Source: Dyadobacter jiangsuensis (lineage in GTDB: Bacteria; Bacteroidota; Bacteroidia; Cytophagales; Spirosomataceae). From it: 64,000 bases of DNA. The translations under genes and the position numbers were made by a program. Shown one piece after another: positions 42,204 through 50,665 of this stretch (position 1 is its first letter; each line of letters begins with the position of its first letter). Under the pieces are notes generated by a model that ran no database searches, had not been told where the DNA came from, and was given only the letters and a program-made list of their open reading frames with translations. The DNA lies in the NCBI RefSeq assembly GCF_003014695.1, contig NZ_PYAS01000004.1, positions 496,001 to 560,000 on the forward strand, read 5' to 3'.

Positions 42204-43286
42204 TTATCCTTCAATCCGGGTGCCTTCGTCAACTGTAATAATATAACTTTTCCCGCCTTCGCGCTCGATGGCTTCGGCCACTTCTTCCGCGTGCGTAGGC
42301 GCGTAGGCGAACATGCAGCCGCCTCCGCCCGAGCCGTTGATCTTGCCGCCCAATGCACCGGCACCGAGTGCGGCATTCATCATGCGTTCGATTTTCGGGG
42401 TCGAGGTGCGTTTGTGGTCGCGGAGGTTCTGGTAATGCTTGTAAAGCAGGCTGCCGAATTGCTTGTCGAAATTCTGGCTGGCGTGATCTTCGGCGCTGTC
42501 GATCAGCAGGGCTTTGCCTTCGACCAGAATGTCCCGGTCCTCGATGTTGGCTTTCAGTAGCCCCAGTTGGTCGGGAGAAAGTATTGATTTGTAATCGCCT
42601 ACCTTTTCTAATGGCGTCGTAAATATCGAAAATGACGGGTCGTAATCGGTGACGATCTTGATCACATCCTCCATTCCGTAGCGGCAACGGGCTATAATGC
42701 CGAGCGTGTCTTTCGGTTCCAGCGAATCGCCGAGCACGAATGTTCCTAGTTTGGGCGTCAACGCTTCTACCTTAATAACCGGTGTCGATTCCAGATAAAT
42801 GACGTTGCCGATTGCGGTGGAGTAGTTGTCCATCATGCCGCCAGGTTCGCCGAATTCCAGTACTTCGGCCGCATTGGCGATTTCACCCAGTTCCTTTTTT
42901 GAAAAATTGAGTGGTTTGTCGCTCAGCTGGTCCAGAAATTTTGCCCACGAAACGATCAGCGCCGAGGAGCTGGACGTTCCCGAATTGATGGGGATATTGC
43001 CATGAATGGTTGCTTCGAAGCCTTTCGAGAATGTTAATCCCCTTCTTTTAACTACATTGATCGTGCTGCGGAAATAGTCGCGCGGCTTGACGTAAGGGAA
43101 AGTCGTGTCGAGAGAGAACTCTTCCTGGGTACCCAGGTCGGGCAAATGCAATACTATTTTTTGATCATCGCGATAACCGCCGTCAACGCTAATTCTACGC
43201 GATATGGCCGCTGCGATCACGGGGAGCCCCAGGTAATCCTGGTGTTCCCCGAAAAAGCAAATGCGGCCGGGAGTTGAAATCCTCAT
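42204..43286 (-). CDS. GHMP family sugar kinase
   Basis: This 360-residue protein is a GHMP kinase. The N-terminal GRICFFGEHQDYLG signature resembles the galactokinase substrate motif; IPINSGTSSSSAL (about residues 98-110) is the ATP loop, and GGKINGSGGGGCMFA near residue 320 the third motif. It should phosphorylate a sugar, but galactokinase proper would read GEHTDYN. With the permease (six bases upstream) and the GH109-like gene, N-acetylgalactosamine, galactose or a uronic acid are candidates. The gene lies at the downstream end of that unit. Confidence 0.82.
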   Translation of the reverse strand: MRISTPGRICFFGEHQDYLGLPVIAAAISRRISVDGGYRDDQKIVLHLPDLGTQEEFSLDTTFPYVKPRDYFRSTINVVKRRGLTFSKGFEATIHGNIPINSGTSSSSALIVSWAKFLDQLSDKPLNFSKKELGEIANAAEVLEFGEPGGMMDNYSTAIGNVIYLESTPVIKVEALTPKLGTFVLGDSLEPKDTLGIIARCRYGMEDVIKIVTDYDPSFSIFTTPLEKVGDYKSILSPDQLGLLKANIEDRDILVEGKALLIDSAEDHASQNFDKQFGSLLYKHYQNLRDHKRTSTPKIERMMNAALGAGALGGKINGSGGGGCMFAYAPTHAEEVAEAIEREGGKSYIITVDEGTRIEG

Positions 43287-43292
43287 TGTGAA

Positions 43293-44519
43293 CTACCAGC
43301 TTTTCTTTTTGTGGCCTATGTAGCCGAAATACAGCATATAAATGTAAAGTGGAACCAAAATCCAGTAAGCTTTCTGCGTACTTCCGATCGAGTCGGCGAT
43401 GCTTCCGTACACCAAAGGTAACACGGCTCCGCCGGAAATACCCATTACGAGCAATGCAGAAGCGATTTTTGTGAATTTCCCGAGGCCGCTCAACGCCAAT
43501 GGCCACAATGCCGGCCAGATCACCGCATTGGCGAAACCAAGAATTGCGATGCAAAGTACGGAGGTGAAACCGGTTGAATTAATGGCGATTACGGTAACGA
43601 TCAAGCCCAGGATTGCCGAGAATTTGAGGTAAGCTTGCTGCGATACATATTTAGGAATCAATACGATACCTAAAACATACCCGAACATCATACCATATAA
43701 TGTATAAGTACCGAACAAACGGGCCTCTTCTTCCGGAAAGCCCAGAGACACGCCGTAGCTGATAATAGTGTCACCCGCGATTACCTCTGCACCTACATAG
43801 CAGAACAACGCGATCACACCCAAAACAAGGTTAGGAAATTGCAGAACACTGGTTTTCTGAACTGCAACCTGTTGCGCAGCCAGCGGTGCGTCATCTTCTT
43901 CGTCTTCGCTAACTTCCACCAATCCTTTCGACATTCTGATGATGATCGCCAGGGCAACCAGCACGACTGTTAGCGCCAGGTAAGGCATTGCTACCTTGTC
44001 CAGTTCCGACTTAGGATCGGCCGAAGAGGCCCCTGCGAGAAGCAGTTTACCAAAAATGATCTGGCTGAAAATACCGGCGGTTTTATTGGCAATACCCATG
44101 ATACTGATCCGCTGGGCAGCGCTTTCGCGTGGACCGAGGATCGTAGCGTAAGGATTCGAGGCTGTTTGCAATACCGTAAGACCGATACCAATCGTGAACA
44201 AACCGACCAGGAATAACGGGTAGGAAGCCATTTCGGCAGCCGGGATGAATATCGCTGTTCCCAATGCCATCACGATCAAGGCGAGCGACATACCGTTTTT
44301 AAAACCGGTCTTTTTCAAAACCATCGAGCACGGGATCGCCATGACGGTGTAGGAAATGAAAAACGCGAACGTTACCAGGTAAGAACTGGTGTTGTCGAGA
44401 GTAAATGCTTTTTTGAAGAAGGTGATCAGTGTTCCGTTAACCCATGTGACGAAACCCATCACAAAGAATAGAATGCCGATAATGAAGAGGGGACCCAGGT
44501 AACTGTTCTTTTTGCTCAT
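43293..44519 (-). CDS. MFS sugar permease, FucP/glucose-galactose type
   Basis: This 408-residue inner-membrane protein has twelve hydrophobic segments and belongs to the fucose/glucose/galactose:H+ symporter branch of the MFS. The FVTWVNGTLITFFKKAF block near residue 22 and the SNPYATILGPRESAAQRIS loop (about residues 120-138) are hallmark features. It is six bases upstream of the GHMP kinase gene, suggesting import followed by phosphorylation. The GH109-like gene is 69 bases upstream. The substrate is not decided by sequence. Confidence 0.87.
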   Translation of the reverse strand: MSKKNSYLGPLFIIGILFFVMGFVTWVNGTLITFFKKAFTLDNTSSYLVTFAFFISYTVMAIPCSMVLKKTGFKNGMSLALIVMALGTAIFIPAAEMASYPLFLVGLFTIGIGLTVLQTASNPYATILGPRESAAQRISIMGIANKTAGIFSQIIFGKLLLAGASSADPKSELDKVAMPYLALTVVLVALAIIIRMSKGLVEVSEDEEDDAPLAAQQVAVQKTSVLQFPNLVLGVIALFCYVGAEVIAGDTIISYGVSLGFPEEEARLFGTYTLYGMMFGYVLGIVLIPKYVSQQAYLKFSAILGLIVTVIAINSTGFTSVLCIAILGFANAVIWPALWPLALSGLGKFTKIASALLVMGISGGAVLPLVYGSIADSIGSTQKAYWILVPLYIYMLYFGYIGHKKKSW

Positions 44520-44588
44520 TTAAGTCGTATTTGGAAAAGGTTGTTCAGGTTATTCTGTACTGGTATAAATTTGGTTTTGTTATAATAC

Positions 44589-45941
44589 TCAATATTCATC
44601 ATTCAGGCCAAAGATCCGCTTATTTGTTCGCCATTTTCCACGCGTAAAGTCCGGAATTTCAACCGGAGAGCTTCCACGGGCAATCGAAAGTTCTGACAAT
44701 GGGCTGATGGCGCTCCATACTGCCGCGTCGTACACGTCGATTGGCGGGGCGGTTTTGCGTTTGATGGCCTCTACAAATCCCCGCAGTACAAAGTAATCGA
44801 TACCGCCGTGGCCTGCATTCTCGGCTTCTTTGGCATATTTCGCCCACAGCGGGTGGTCGTTTTTATCCAGGTAAGGCTTGTCGGGCTCACCGATGTGCTC
44901 TTTTGGGGATACGCCTTCGAGGTAAATGGTGTGGCCGTCGTTCATCCAGATTCCCTCGGTTCCCTGCGCGCGGAACGCGAGCGAGTAGGGGCGTGGAGAG
45001 TTGGTATCGTGGATCAGCACGATGTTTTCGCCGTTATGGCATTGGATCATCGTGGTGACGATATCGCCCAGTTTGAAATTTACTTTCGCATTGGGATGGT
45101 CCTTACCGCCGTGATCTACCACATATTTATGTAAACCGCGCGACTTGGTCGCCATGGATGTGAGGTGCGTAAAGCAATTGCCCCGGTTGATGTCAAGCCA
45201 GTGTGCCACCGGGCCGAGTCCGTGGGTAGGATAGAGGTCGCCATTACGATCGACCGAATGCTGGGTGCGCCATTTGGCTTCGGAAAAACCCTTTGCACCA
45301 AATTCGACACCGTGGCCTTCATTGCTTTTGCCGGTATTGAACTTGATACCGCGCAAATCGTGCTGGTATCCGCAATGCGCGTAGGTCATTTCGCCGAACA
45401 TGCCTGCCCGGATCATTTTGAGAATGGCCATTACATCGCGGCGATAACACACATTTTCGAGAATCATGCAATGCGAGCCGGTCTTTTCGAAAGTATTGAC
45501 CAAATCCCACGACTCTTGAAGCGTAACAGTCGCTGAAACCTCCACCGCCGTATATTTTCCCGCATTCATCGAAGCCAGCGCCATCGGCACGTGCCACTGC
45601 CAGGGCGTGGCTATGAGTACGCCGTCGAGGTCGTCGCGCTTGACGAGGTTCATAAAATCCTCTTCGCCTTTGGAATACACCGCCGGTGCTTTGCGTCCTG
45701 CTTTTTTGATCTTATCGAGGGTGATATTGACCGCTTCGGGGTCGATATCGCAGATCGCGTTGATCTCCACATCCGGGCGGAACAATGCCTGCTCCACATG
45801 GTTGCGGCCCCGCAGCCCGACGCCGATAAATCCCAAACGTACATTTCCTGCCGGTCTCTCTTTTTTCAAATGAAGCGATGGCATCATCCCCGCGACGGGC
45901 GCGGCCAGCGCTGTTTTTTGCAGAAAATCACGTCTATCCAT
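44589..45941 (-). CDS. Exported Gfo/Idh/MocA protein, GH109-like (alpha-N-acetylgalactosaminidase candidate)
   Basis: This 450-residue protein starts with a twin-arginine signal (MDRRDFLQKTALAAPVAG), so it is exported folded with cofactor. The Rossmann motif GFIGVGLRGRNH at residues 38-49 binds NAD. Glycoside hydrolase family 109 uses such a fold with NAD; its hallmark, seen here at residues 237-254, is YPTHGLGPVAHWLDINRG, and ENVCYRRDV, EVSATVTL and GYQHDL also fit. GH109 members remove terminal alpha-N-acetylgalactosamine. Whether it is a true GH109 enzyme needs a family search. Together with the permease and GHMP kinase genes it suggests a sugar-use unit. Confidence 0.8.
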   Translation of the reverse strand: MDRRDFLQKTALAAPVAGMMPSLHLKKERPAGNVRLGFIGVGLRGRNHVEQALFRPDVEINAICDIDPEAVNITLDKIKKAGRKAPAVYSKGEEDFMNLVKRDDLDGVLIATPWQWHVPMALASMNAGKYTAVEVSATVTLQESWDLVNTFEKTGSHCMILENVCYRRDVMAILKMIRAGMFGEMTYAHCGYQHDLRGIKFNTGKSNEGHGVEFGAKGFSEAKWRTQHSVDRNGDLYPTHGLGPVAHWLDINRGNCFTHLTSMATKSRGLHKYVVDHGGKDHPNAKVNFKLGDIVTTMIQCHNGENIVLIHDTNSPRPYSLAFRAQGTEGIWMNDGHTIYLEGVSPKEHIGEPDKPYLDKNDHPLWAKYAKEAENAGHGGIDYFVLRGFVEAIKRKTAPPIDVYDAAVWSAISPLSELSIARGSSPVEIPDFTRGKWRTNKRIFGLNDEY

Positions 45942-46246
45942 ATCAAAATCTGTTGAAAGTTAGCGGGACGGATGGTAAAAGATTATTTGGTCATACCCGG
46001 TCCGGGGCTGCAATTTACACGCAAATGCCAGATTTTTAAATTTTTTTATTAATTAAAAATTGACATTGAGAACGCTTTCGGGTAACACTAAATAGGAATG
46101 CCGTGAACAATTTGCTAGCTTACAGCGTTTACCCAAAGCAAGAGACTTCTGAGAGCGACTCACAGCATGCTCGAACCCTTAAATGTGTTGGACACAAACT
46201 TTGTAACGACATTTAAGGCAAACTAAAATTTTAAGTGGTTTAAAAT
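45942..46246. other. Intergenic region with an inverted repeat before the PTPS-like gene
   Basis: No gene is supported in these 305 bases. CCTTAAATGT (46177-46186) recurs inverted as ACATTTAAGG (46209-46218), 28 bases before the PTPS-like start codon, which would form a leader hairpin or operator. The left part is AT-rich around 46035-46065, a likely promoter area for the leftward GH109 gene, but no -7 box stands out. Confidence 0.5.
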
Positions 46247-46663
46247 ATGGTGCAAAAGGTGGCGGTGTTCCGAAAGGAGCATTTCAATGCAGCCCATCGT
46301 CTTCATAATCCGGAATGGTCGGAAGAAAAGAACGGGGAGGTTTTTGGAAAATGCAATAATCCCAACTTTCACGGACACAATTATGAGCTGATCGTCCAGG
46401 TGACGGGTCCCGTTGCCCCCGAGACTGGCTATGTGATCGACATGAAAGTGTTGAGTGCCATATTGAAGGAATCCGTTATCGACCGGTTTGACCACCGGAA
46501 CCTGAATCTCGACGTTGAAGAGTTCAAAACCCTTAATCCGACCGCGGAGAACATCGCGATCGTTATTTATTCAATTATAAGACCCAAAATTGAAGCAGGC
46601 CTCGACCTGAAAATCAGATTATATGAAACAGAACGGAATTTTGTCGAGTATCCAGTCCAGTGA
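46247..46663 (+). CDS. 6-pyruvoyl-tetrahydropterin synthase/QueD family protein
   Basis: This 138-residue enzyme has the PTPS/QueD fold. Zinc-binding histidines are 17 (HFNAAH), 42 and 44 (HGHNYE), and the catalytic cysteine is 36 in FGKCNNPNFHGH. This spacing resembles the eukaryotic PTPS form closely. Family members act on dihydroneopterin triphosphate to give either 6-carboxy- or 6-pyruvoyl-tetrahydropterin; sequence alone does not decide. It is immediately followed by folE, which makes that substrate, and the two overlap by 41 bases. No queC or queE gene is in the window. Confidence 0.9.
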   Translation: MVQKVAVFRKEHFNAAHRLHNPEWSEEKNGEVFGKCNNPNFHGHNYELIVQVTGPVAPETGYVIDMKVLSAILKESVIDRFDHRNLNLDVEEFKTLNPTAENIAIVIYSIIRPKIEAGLDLKIRLYETERNFVEYPVQ

Positions 46664-47312
46664 AGCTTTGGACATCGAAGAGGTTGGTGACGATCATTTG
46701 TTTTCAGGAATAGACACTCCCCTCCGCGCCGACGCGTTCGCGATGGAGGACGAGCTTAAAATGGAGTTGATCGAGAAGCATTTCCGCCACATTATGGAGA
46801 TCATGGGGCTCGATCTGACGGACGACAGCCTGAAAGGCACGCCGAAAAGGGTTGCGAAAATGTATATCAAAGAGGTATTCAGCGGCCTTGATCCTAAGAA
46901 TAAGCCGGCCATCGCACTTTTTGATAACAAATATAAATATAATCAGATGCTCGTCGAGAAGGATATTTCGGTATTCTCGAACTGCGAGCACCATTTTGTG
47001 CCGATCTACGGCAAGGCGCACGTCGCTTACATTTCGAGCGGAAAAGTGATCGGGTTGTCGAAATTGAACCGCATTGTGGAGTACTACTCGAAACGTCCGC
47101 AGGTACAGGAACGCCTTACCGTGCAAATCGCCAATGAACTGAAAGAGGCATTGCAGACCGAGGACGTAGCCGTGGTAATCGACGCGCAACACATGTGCGT
47201 ACAGTCACGCGGGATCCGCGACTCGGGCAGCTCGACCGTTACCGCTTTCTACGGCGGTAAGTTCGAGGACGAGGCGACCAAGAAGGAGTTTCTGGCTTAC
47301 CTGGGAATGTAA
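46623..47312 (+). CDS. folE: GTP cyclohydrolase I
   Basis: This 229-residue enzyme makes dihydroneopterin triphosphate from GTP, the first step of folate and pterin synthesis. Zinc ligands C121, H124 and C192 lie in SNCEHHFVP and AQHMCVQSRG; KGTPKRVAKMY marks the helical region. The N-terminal extension of about 45 residues precedes the conserved core and overlaps the preceding PTPS-like gene by 41 bases. If the ATG encoding Met41 were used instead, the overlap would vanish. Co-transcription with the PTPS-like gene is almost certain. Confidence 0.95.
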   Translation: MKQNGILSSIQSSEALDIEEVGDDHLFSGIDTPLRADAFAMEDELKMELIEKHFRHIMEIMGLDLTDDSLKGTPKRVAKMYIKEVFSGLDPKNKPAIALFDNKYKYNQMLVEKDISVFSNCEHHFVPIYGKAHVAYISSGKVIGLSKLNRIVEYYSKRPQVQERLTVQIANELKEALQTEDVAVVIDAQHMCVQSRGIRDSGSSTVTAFYGGKFEDEATKKEFLAYLGM

Positions 47313-47321
47313 GACGGTATT

Positions 47322-47390
47322 GTCACCCTGAGCGAAGTCGAAGGGTGAAGGAGTGATGCAGATACCCTTCGACTTCGCTCAGGATGACAG
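47322..47390. repeat. Inverted repeat, third copy of the CTGAGCGAAGTCGAAG family
   Basis: Arms at 47322-47347 and 47365-47390 pair over 25 of 26 positions with a 17-base loop. The core CTGAGCGAAGTCGAAG is identical to the copy at 29887-29916. It lies ten bases after the folE stop codon. Confidence 0.93.
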
Positions 47391-47408
47391 TGTCCTGATG
47401 CATGATCT

Positions 47409-47455
47409 ATAAATGACAACACCTGACAAATAGCTTGTCAGGTGTTGTCATTTAT
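47409..47455. repeat. 21-bp perfect hairpin
   Basis: Arms 47409-47429 and 47435-47455 are perfect complements around the five-base loop ATAGC. The right arm carries TTGTCAGGTGTTGTCA, the word of the decamer family that continues to 47480. Lying between convergent folE and the sugar isomerase-like gene, it may end or protect both transcripts, although no T tract follows. Confidence 0.93.
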
Positions 47456-47480
47456 GGTCAAGTGTTGTCACTTGTTGTTG
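47431..47480 (+). repeat. Decamer array, TTGTCA every ten bases
   Basis: Five consecutive ten-base blocks (47431, 47441, 47451, 47461, 47471) carry TTGTCA or a variant at the same position; the last copy reads TTGTTG. The same decamer is found at 58271-58347 and, inverted, at 28181-28210. Confidence 0.7.
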
Positions 47481-47489
47481 CGAATGCAA

Positions 47490-48413
47490 TTACACGGTCG
47501 GTCCTACGCGTTCGAGGAGCGCTTTGGTAGCCTTGATACCGTCATACTCCGAAAGTTTGCTTCCTTCATATTCGATACCGGCGATGCCTTTGAAGCCGCT
47601 GGCTTTCACTACTTTCAGGATTTTAGCGTAGTCGGTTTCGATACAGTTTCCTTTTTCATCGAAATCGTAAGTTTTCGCGCTCACACCTTTTGCGAAAGGC
47701 ATCAGCTCCTGCGTTCCCTGGTAGCGGTCGTAAGACTCTTCGCAGCCGTTGGCCGAACGTTTGATACAGAAGTTACCGAAATCAGGCAGGGTACCTACGT
47801 TTTTCATATTCACCTGCTTCATCACGCCCGACAACCATTTACCGTTGGAAGAAGAACCGCCGTGGTTTTCAACGATCACGTTGATGCCTGTTTTGGAAGC
47901 GAATTCGCCCAATTTGCTGAGACCTTCCACCGCAGCTTTCGCGATTTCTTCGTCCGATCCTTTACCGAAAGCATTCACGCGGATGGTTTTGCAGCCGAGG
48001 TATTTCGCCGCTTCAACCCACTTGTAGTGGTTTTCAACCGCTTTGTTACGTACCGCAGCATCGAGCTCGCCCAGGCCGCCCTCGCCGTCGATCATGATCA
48101 GGTTGTTGGTTACGCCATTATCTTTCGCTCTTTTCAACAGCTCGGCGAGGTAAGTTTTATCTTCCGCTTTGTCTTTGAAGAACTGGTTTACGTATTCTAC
48201 GATCGAAATACCGAATTCTTTCTTAGCGAGTTCAGGGAAATCGAGGTTGGTGAGTTTTTTCGCGAAAAGAGCCTTGTGCAACGACCATTCGGCCAGTGAA
48301 ATGTCGAACCAAAGCTTTTTAGCAGCCGGTTCGGCGAACAAATCAGTGAATGCAGAGGCAGCAAGCGCAGTGGCTCCGGCCTTTTTAAGGAAATCGCGAC
48401 GAGAAAAGTCCAT
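47490..48413 (-). CDS. Exported sugar phosphate isomerase/epimerase family protein
   Basis: This 307-residue TIM-barrel protein belongs to the xylose-isomerase-like (IolE/Hyi) superfamily. It has a twin-arginine signal ([20 protein letters not shown]), so it is exported. Metal-site residues include the glutamate and aspartate in [19 protein letters not shown] and GIAGIEYEG. Substrate unknown. It is followed on the same strand upstream by the cation efflux gene, 26 bases away. Similar exported isomerases lie in Gfo/Idh/MocA-rich carbohydrate loci, such as the one 3 kb away. Confidence 0.88.
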   Translation of the reverse strand: MDFSRRDFLKKAGATALAASAFTDLFAEPAAKKLWFDISLAEWSLHKALFAKKLTNLDFPELAKKEFGISIVEYVNQFFKDKAEDKTYLAELLKRAKDNGVTNNLIMIDGEGGLGELDAAVRNKAVENHYKWVEAAKYLGCKTIRVNAFGKGSDEEIAKAAVEGLSKLGEFASKTGINVIVENHGGSSSNGKWLSGVMKQVNMKNVGTLPDFGNFCIKRSANGCEESYDRYQGTQELMPFAKGVSAKTYDFDEKGNCIETDYAKILKVVKASGFKGIAGIEYEGSKLSEYDGIKATKALLERVGPTV

Positions 48414-48439
48414 GATTGGTTAGAATTTAGATTTGATTA

Positions 48440-49453
48440 TTATTCCTGAATATTGATTCTGGCTTCGCGGTACAGCTTTTCGTTTTTGGTGAGCTTGGCT
48501 GCGTCCCATTCGATGTCCTGCACGAATGCGTGCTGGCGCACGGGACAGTTGTCGATCCTGCAAAAGTAGCAACATTGGTAGACGCACGGATCGGCGTGGA
48601 CAAAAATTTCCGTCTCGCCCGGCTGCGAGCCTTTCAGTATGTTTTCGAAATCGTGGATCGTTTCGTGCACTTTCTGCAATTCCCAGTAATAAGGTAATGT
48701 CAGGTGGCAATCGATATGCAGGTCGGAGCCGTATTGCTGGGCGCGCAGGTTATGTACGTCGATCCAGGTTTCCTTTTTATTTTCATTCAGAGTCTGGATC
48801 ACCTTGTCGAGCAACAGTTCGTCACTGGCGTCCATTAAGCCGGCCACGGATTTACTGACTAATTGCGACCCGCTGTAAGCCAGAAACAGTCCGAAAAACA
48901 GGGAGGCTACGCTGTCGATCCACACATAACCGGTGAGCATAATCAGTCCGACACTCAGAATGAGCACCACGCTGCTGATACTGTCGGACATTAAATGCTT
49001 CCCATCGGCCACCAAAGCGAGAGAGTTCGCCCGGCGTCCTTCGGTGAGGAGCTTATAACCGATGGCGGTGTTGACAAAAATGGTGAAAATGATAAACAGC
49101 GAGCCCTGCGCCAGGTTTTCGATCGGTGCCGGGTCCATCAGCCTTTTCATGGCTTCCACCACAATGAATATCGATGCGATGATGATCAATGCGCCTTCAA
49201 AACCGGCTGAGAAAAACTCGACTTTGCCGTGCCCGTACGGATGGTTTCGGTCTTTGGGCTGAGAGGAAAGGTAAACGCTGTAAAATGCGAACCCGCTGGC
49301 GATTACGTTGATGATCGATTCCAGGGCATCACTCAGAATGGCGTTGGACGAAGTCAGATAGAATGCAAAAAACTTCAATGCTGTCAACAGAATGCTGGCT
49401 ACAAAAGACAGCATGATGAGACGTTGTTTAAGCTTATTTTGGTTTATTTGCAT
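48440..49453 (-). CDS. Cation diffusion facilitator family transporter
   Basis: This 337-residue protein has the six-helix CDF layout: helices near residues 12-30, 40-60, 80-100, 115-135, 150-170 and 175-195, with the metal-binding SDALESIINVIA (second helix) and LMSDSISSV (fifth helix) segments, and a cytoplasmic ferredoxin-like domain from about residue 205. The C-terminal end has an unusual cysteine-rich stretch, ADPCVYQCCYFCRIDNCPV, with five cysteines that could bind zinc or another thiophilic metal. Its own metal is unknown; Zn2+, Co2+ and Fe2+ are all used by the family. Confidence 0.9.
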   Translation of the reverse strand: MQINQNKLKQRLIMLSFVASILLTALKFFAFYLTSSNAILSDALESIINVIASGFAFYSVYLSSQPKDRNHPYGHGKVEFFSAGFEGALIIIASIFIVVEAMKRLMDPAPIENLAQGSLFIIFTIFVNTAIGYKLLTEGRRANSLALVADGKHLMSDSISSVVLILSVGLIMLTGYVWIDSVASLFFGLFLAYSGSQLVSKSVAGLMDASDELLLDKVIQTLNENKKETWIDVHNLRAQQYGSDLHIDCHLTLPYYWELQKVHETIHDFENILKGSQPGETEIFVHADPCVYQCCYFCRIDNCPVRQHAFVQDIEWDAAKLTKNEKLYREARINIQE

Positions 49454-49491
49454 TTGAGATTTGTCAATGAAAGGCCAAAAATACTAAGAAA

Positions 49492-50046
49492 ATGCGGGTT
49501 ATATCCACTGAAAATAACTGGAAAACACTATCGTCGGAAACCGTTTATGAGAATGCCTGGCTGGAACTCAGTCACCGTGACGTGATTAACCCTTCGGGCA
49601 ACAAAGGCATTTACGGTTTGGTAAAATTCAAAAACCAGGCGATAGGCGTGATACCGGTGGATGCCGACAACAACATTTACCTCGTGGGCCAGTACCGTTA
49701 CGCAATCGACGAGTATTCCTGGGAAATTCCGGAAGGCGGCGGGGCACTTGGTGCCGATCCGCTCGACGCGGCGAAGCGCGAACTGAAAGAGGAAACCGGC
49801 CTGTTAGCTAACAAATGGACCAAGCTTTCCCGCATTCATACCTCCAACTCGGCAACTAACGAAGAAGGGTTCCTCTTCATTGCCGAAGAACTCACCCAGG
49901 ATCAGGCCGAGCCCGAAGATACTGAGGATTTGCAGGTATGGAAACTCCCCTTGAAAGACGCGGTGGAAATGGTCATGCGGTCCGAAATCACCGATTCGCT
50001 TTCGGTAGCGGGCATATTGATGACTGCCAGACTGAAAGGTATTTAA
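49492..50046 (+). CDS. NUDIX hydrolase, ADP-sugar pyrophosphatase type
   Basis: This 184-residue protein has the NUDIX core RELKEETG at residues 96-103 after the glycine-rich loop EGGGALGADPLDAA; the first glutamate of the standard consensus is replaced by Asp89. YDRSWEIPEGG-like EYSWEIPEGGG is characteristic of ADP-ribose and ADP-sugar hydrolases. It should hydrolyse a nucleoside diphosphate linked to another moiety. The LysE-type gene starts one base after its stop and shares the transcript, without an evident functional link. Confidence 0.9.
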   Translation: MRVISTENNWKTLSSETVYENAWLELSHRDVINPSGNKGIYGLVKFKNQAIGVIPVDADNNIYLVGQYRYAIDEYSWEIPEGGGALGADPLDAAKRELKEETGLLANKWTKLSRIHTSNSATNEEGFLFIAEELTQDQAEPEDTEDLQVWKLPLKDAVEMVMRSEITDSLSVAGILMTARLKGI

Positions 50047-50047
50047 T

Positions 50048-50662
50048 ATGCTGCAAGCGCTACTTTACGGGACGCTGACGGGCGTCGCATTGTGTCTTAC
50101 TTTCGGAACCGTTTTCTTTTCCCTGGTCCAAAACAGTGTCGATAATGGCTATCGCACGGGTATCAAAATTGCATTCGGCGTATTTATCTGCGACATTATC
50201 TTCGTTTTCTTCGCCATTTTCGGGACGGCGTTGCTGCCCGATATTCCCAATTTTCAGAAATGGATGGCTGGCGCCGGGGTAGTGTTCCTCGTTGCTTTGG
50301 GTTTGAGCAATATCATCAAGGGGCAACCGCAAATTGCCGAACCGCAAACTCGTTTTGGGAACTTTCTGTATTATTTCACCACCGGCTTCTTGCTGAATGG
50401 ATTGAACCCGGTAAACTTCATCAGTTGGGTAACCATAGCCTCGTACATCCGCACGAACCTGCATTATGATCTGAATCAGGTGATATTGTTTTTCACCGCG
50501 AGCGTGATTGCGGTGTTTTTGGTAGAAAGCGCCATTGCTGTCTTTGCACACAGGCTCAAAAAGCTCTTCACGCCAAAAGTGGTTACCGTATTTAACAAAG
50601 TGACAGGCGTAGTTTTTATCCTAATCGCCTGTCAGATTGCTTATACCAATTTTTTGAAGTAG
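50048..50662 (+). CDS. LysE-type amino acid exporter
   Basis: This 204-residue inner-membrane protein has six hydrophobic helices (about residues 5-25, 38-60, 68-84, 110-130, 140-165, 180-200) and matches the LysE/RhtB family, including FGVFICDIIFVFF and LLNGLNPVNFISW. The family exports amino acids or related solutes. The exported compound is unknown. It starts one base after the NUDIX stop codon. Confidence 0.85.
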   Translation: MLQALLYGTLTGVALCLTFGTVFFSLVQNSVDNGYRTGIKIAFGVFICDIIFVFFAIFGTALLPDIPNFQKWMAGAGVVFLVALGLSNIIKGQPQIAEPQTRFGNFLYYFTTGFLLNGLNPVNFISWVTIASYIRTNLHYDLNQVILFFTASVIAVFLVESAIAVFAHRLKKLFTPKVVTVFNKVTGVVFILIACQIAYTNFLK

Positions 50663-50665
50663 GGG

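Noticed and set aside
46177..46246. preQ1 riboswitch before the PTPS-like gene
   Set aside because: AAACTAA near 46222 resembles part of the aptamer, but the GAGGUUC and stem elements are missing, so it does not fit.
47442..48299. Rightward open frame of 285 codons opposite the sugar isomerase-like gene
   Set aside because: It mirrors a clearly conserved gene on the other strand and has a repetitive FRS/FFR-type composition typical of antisense frames.
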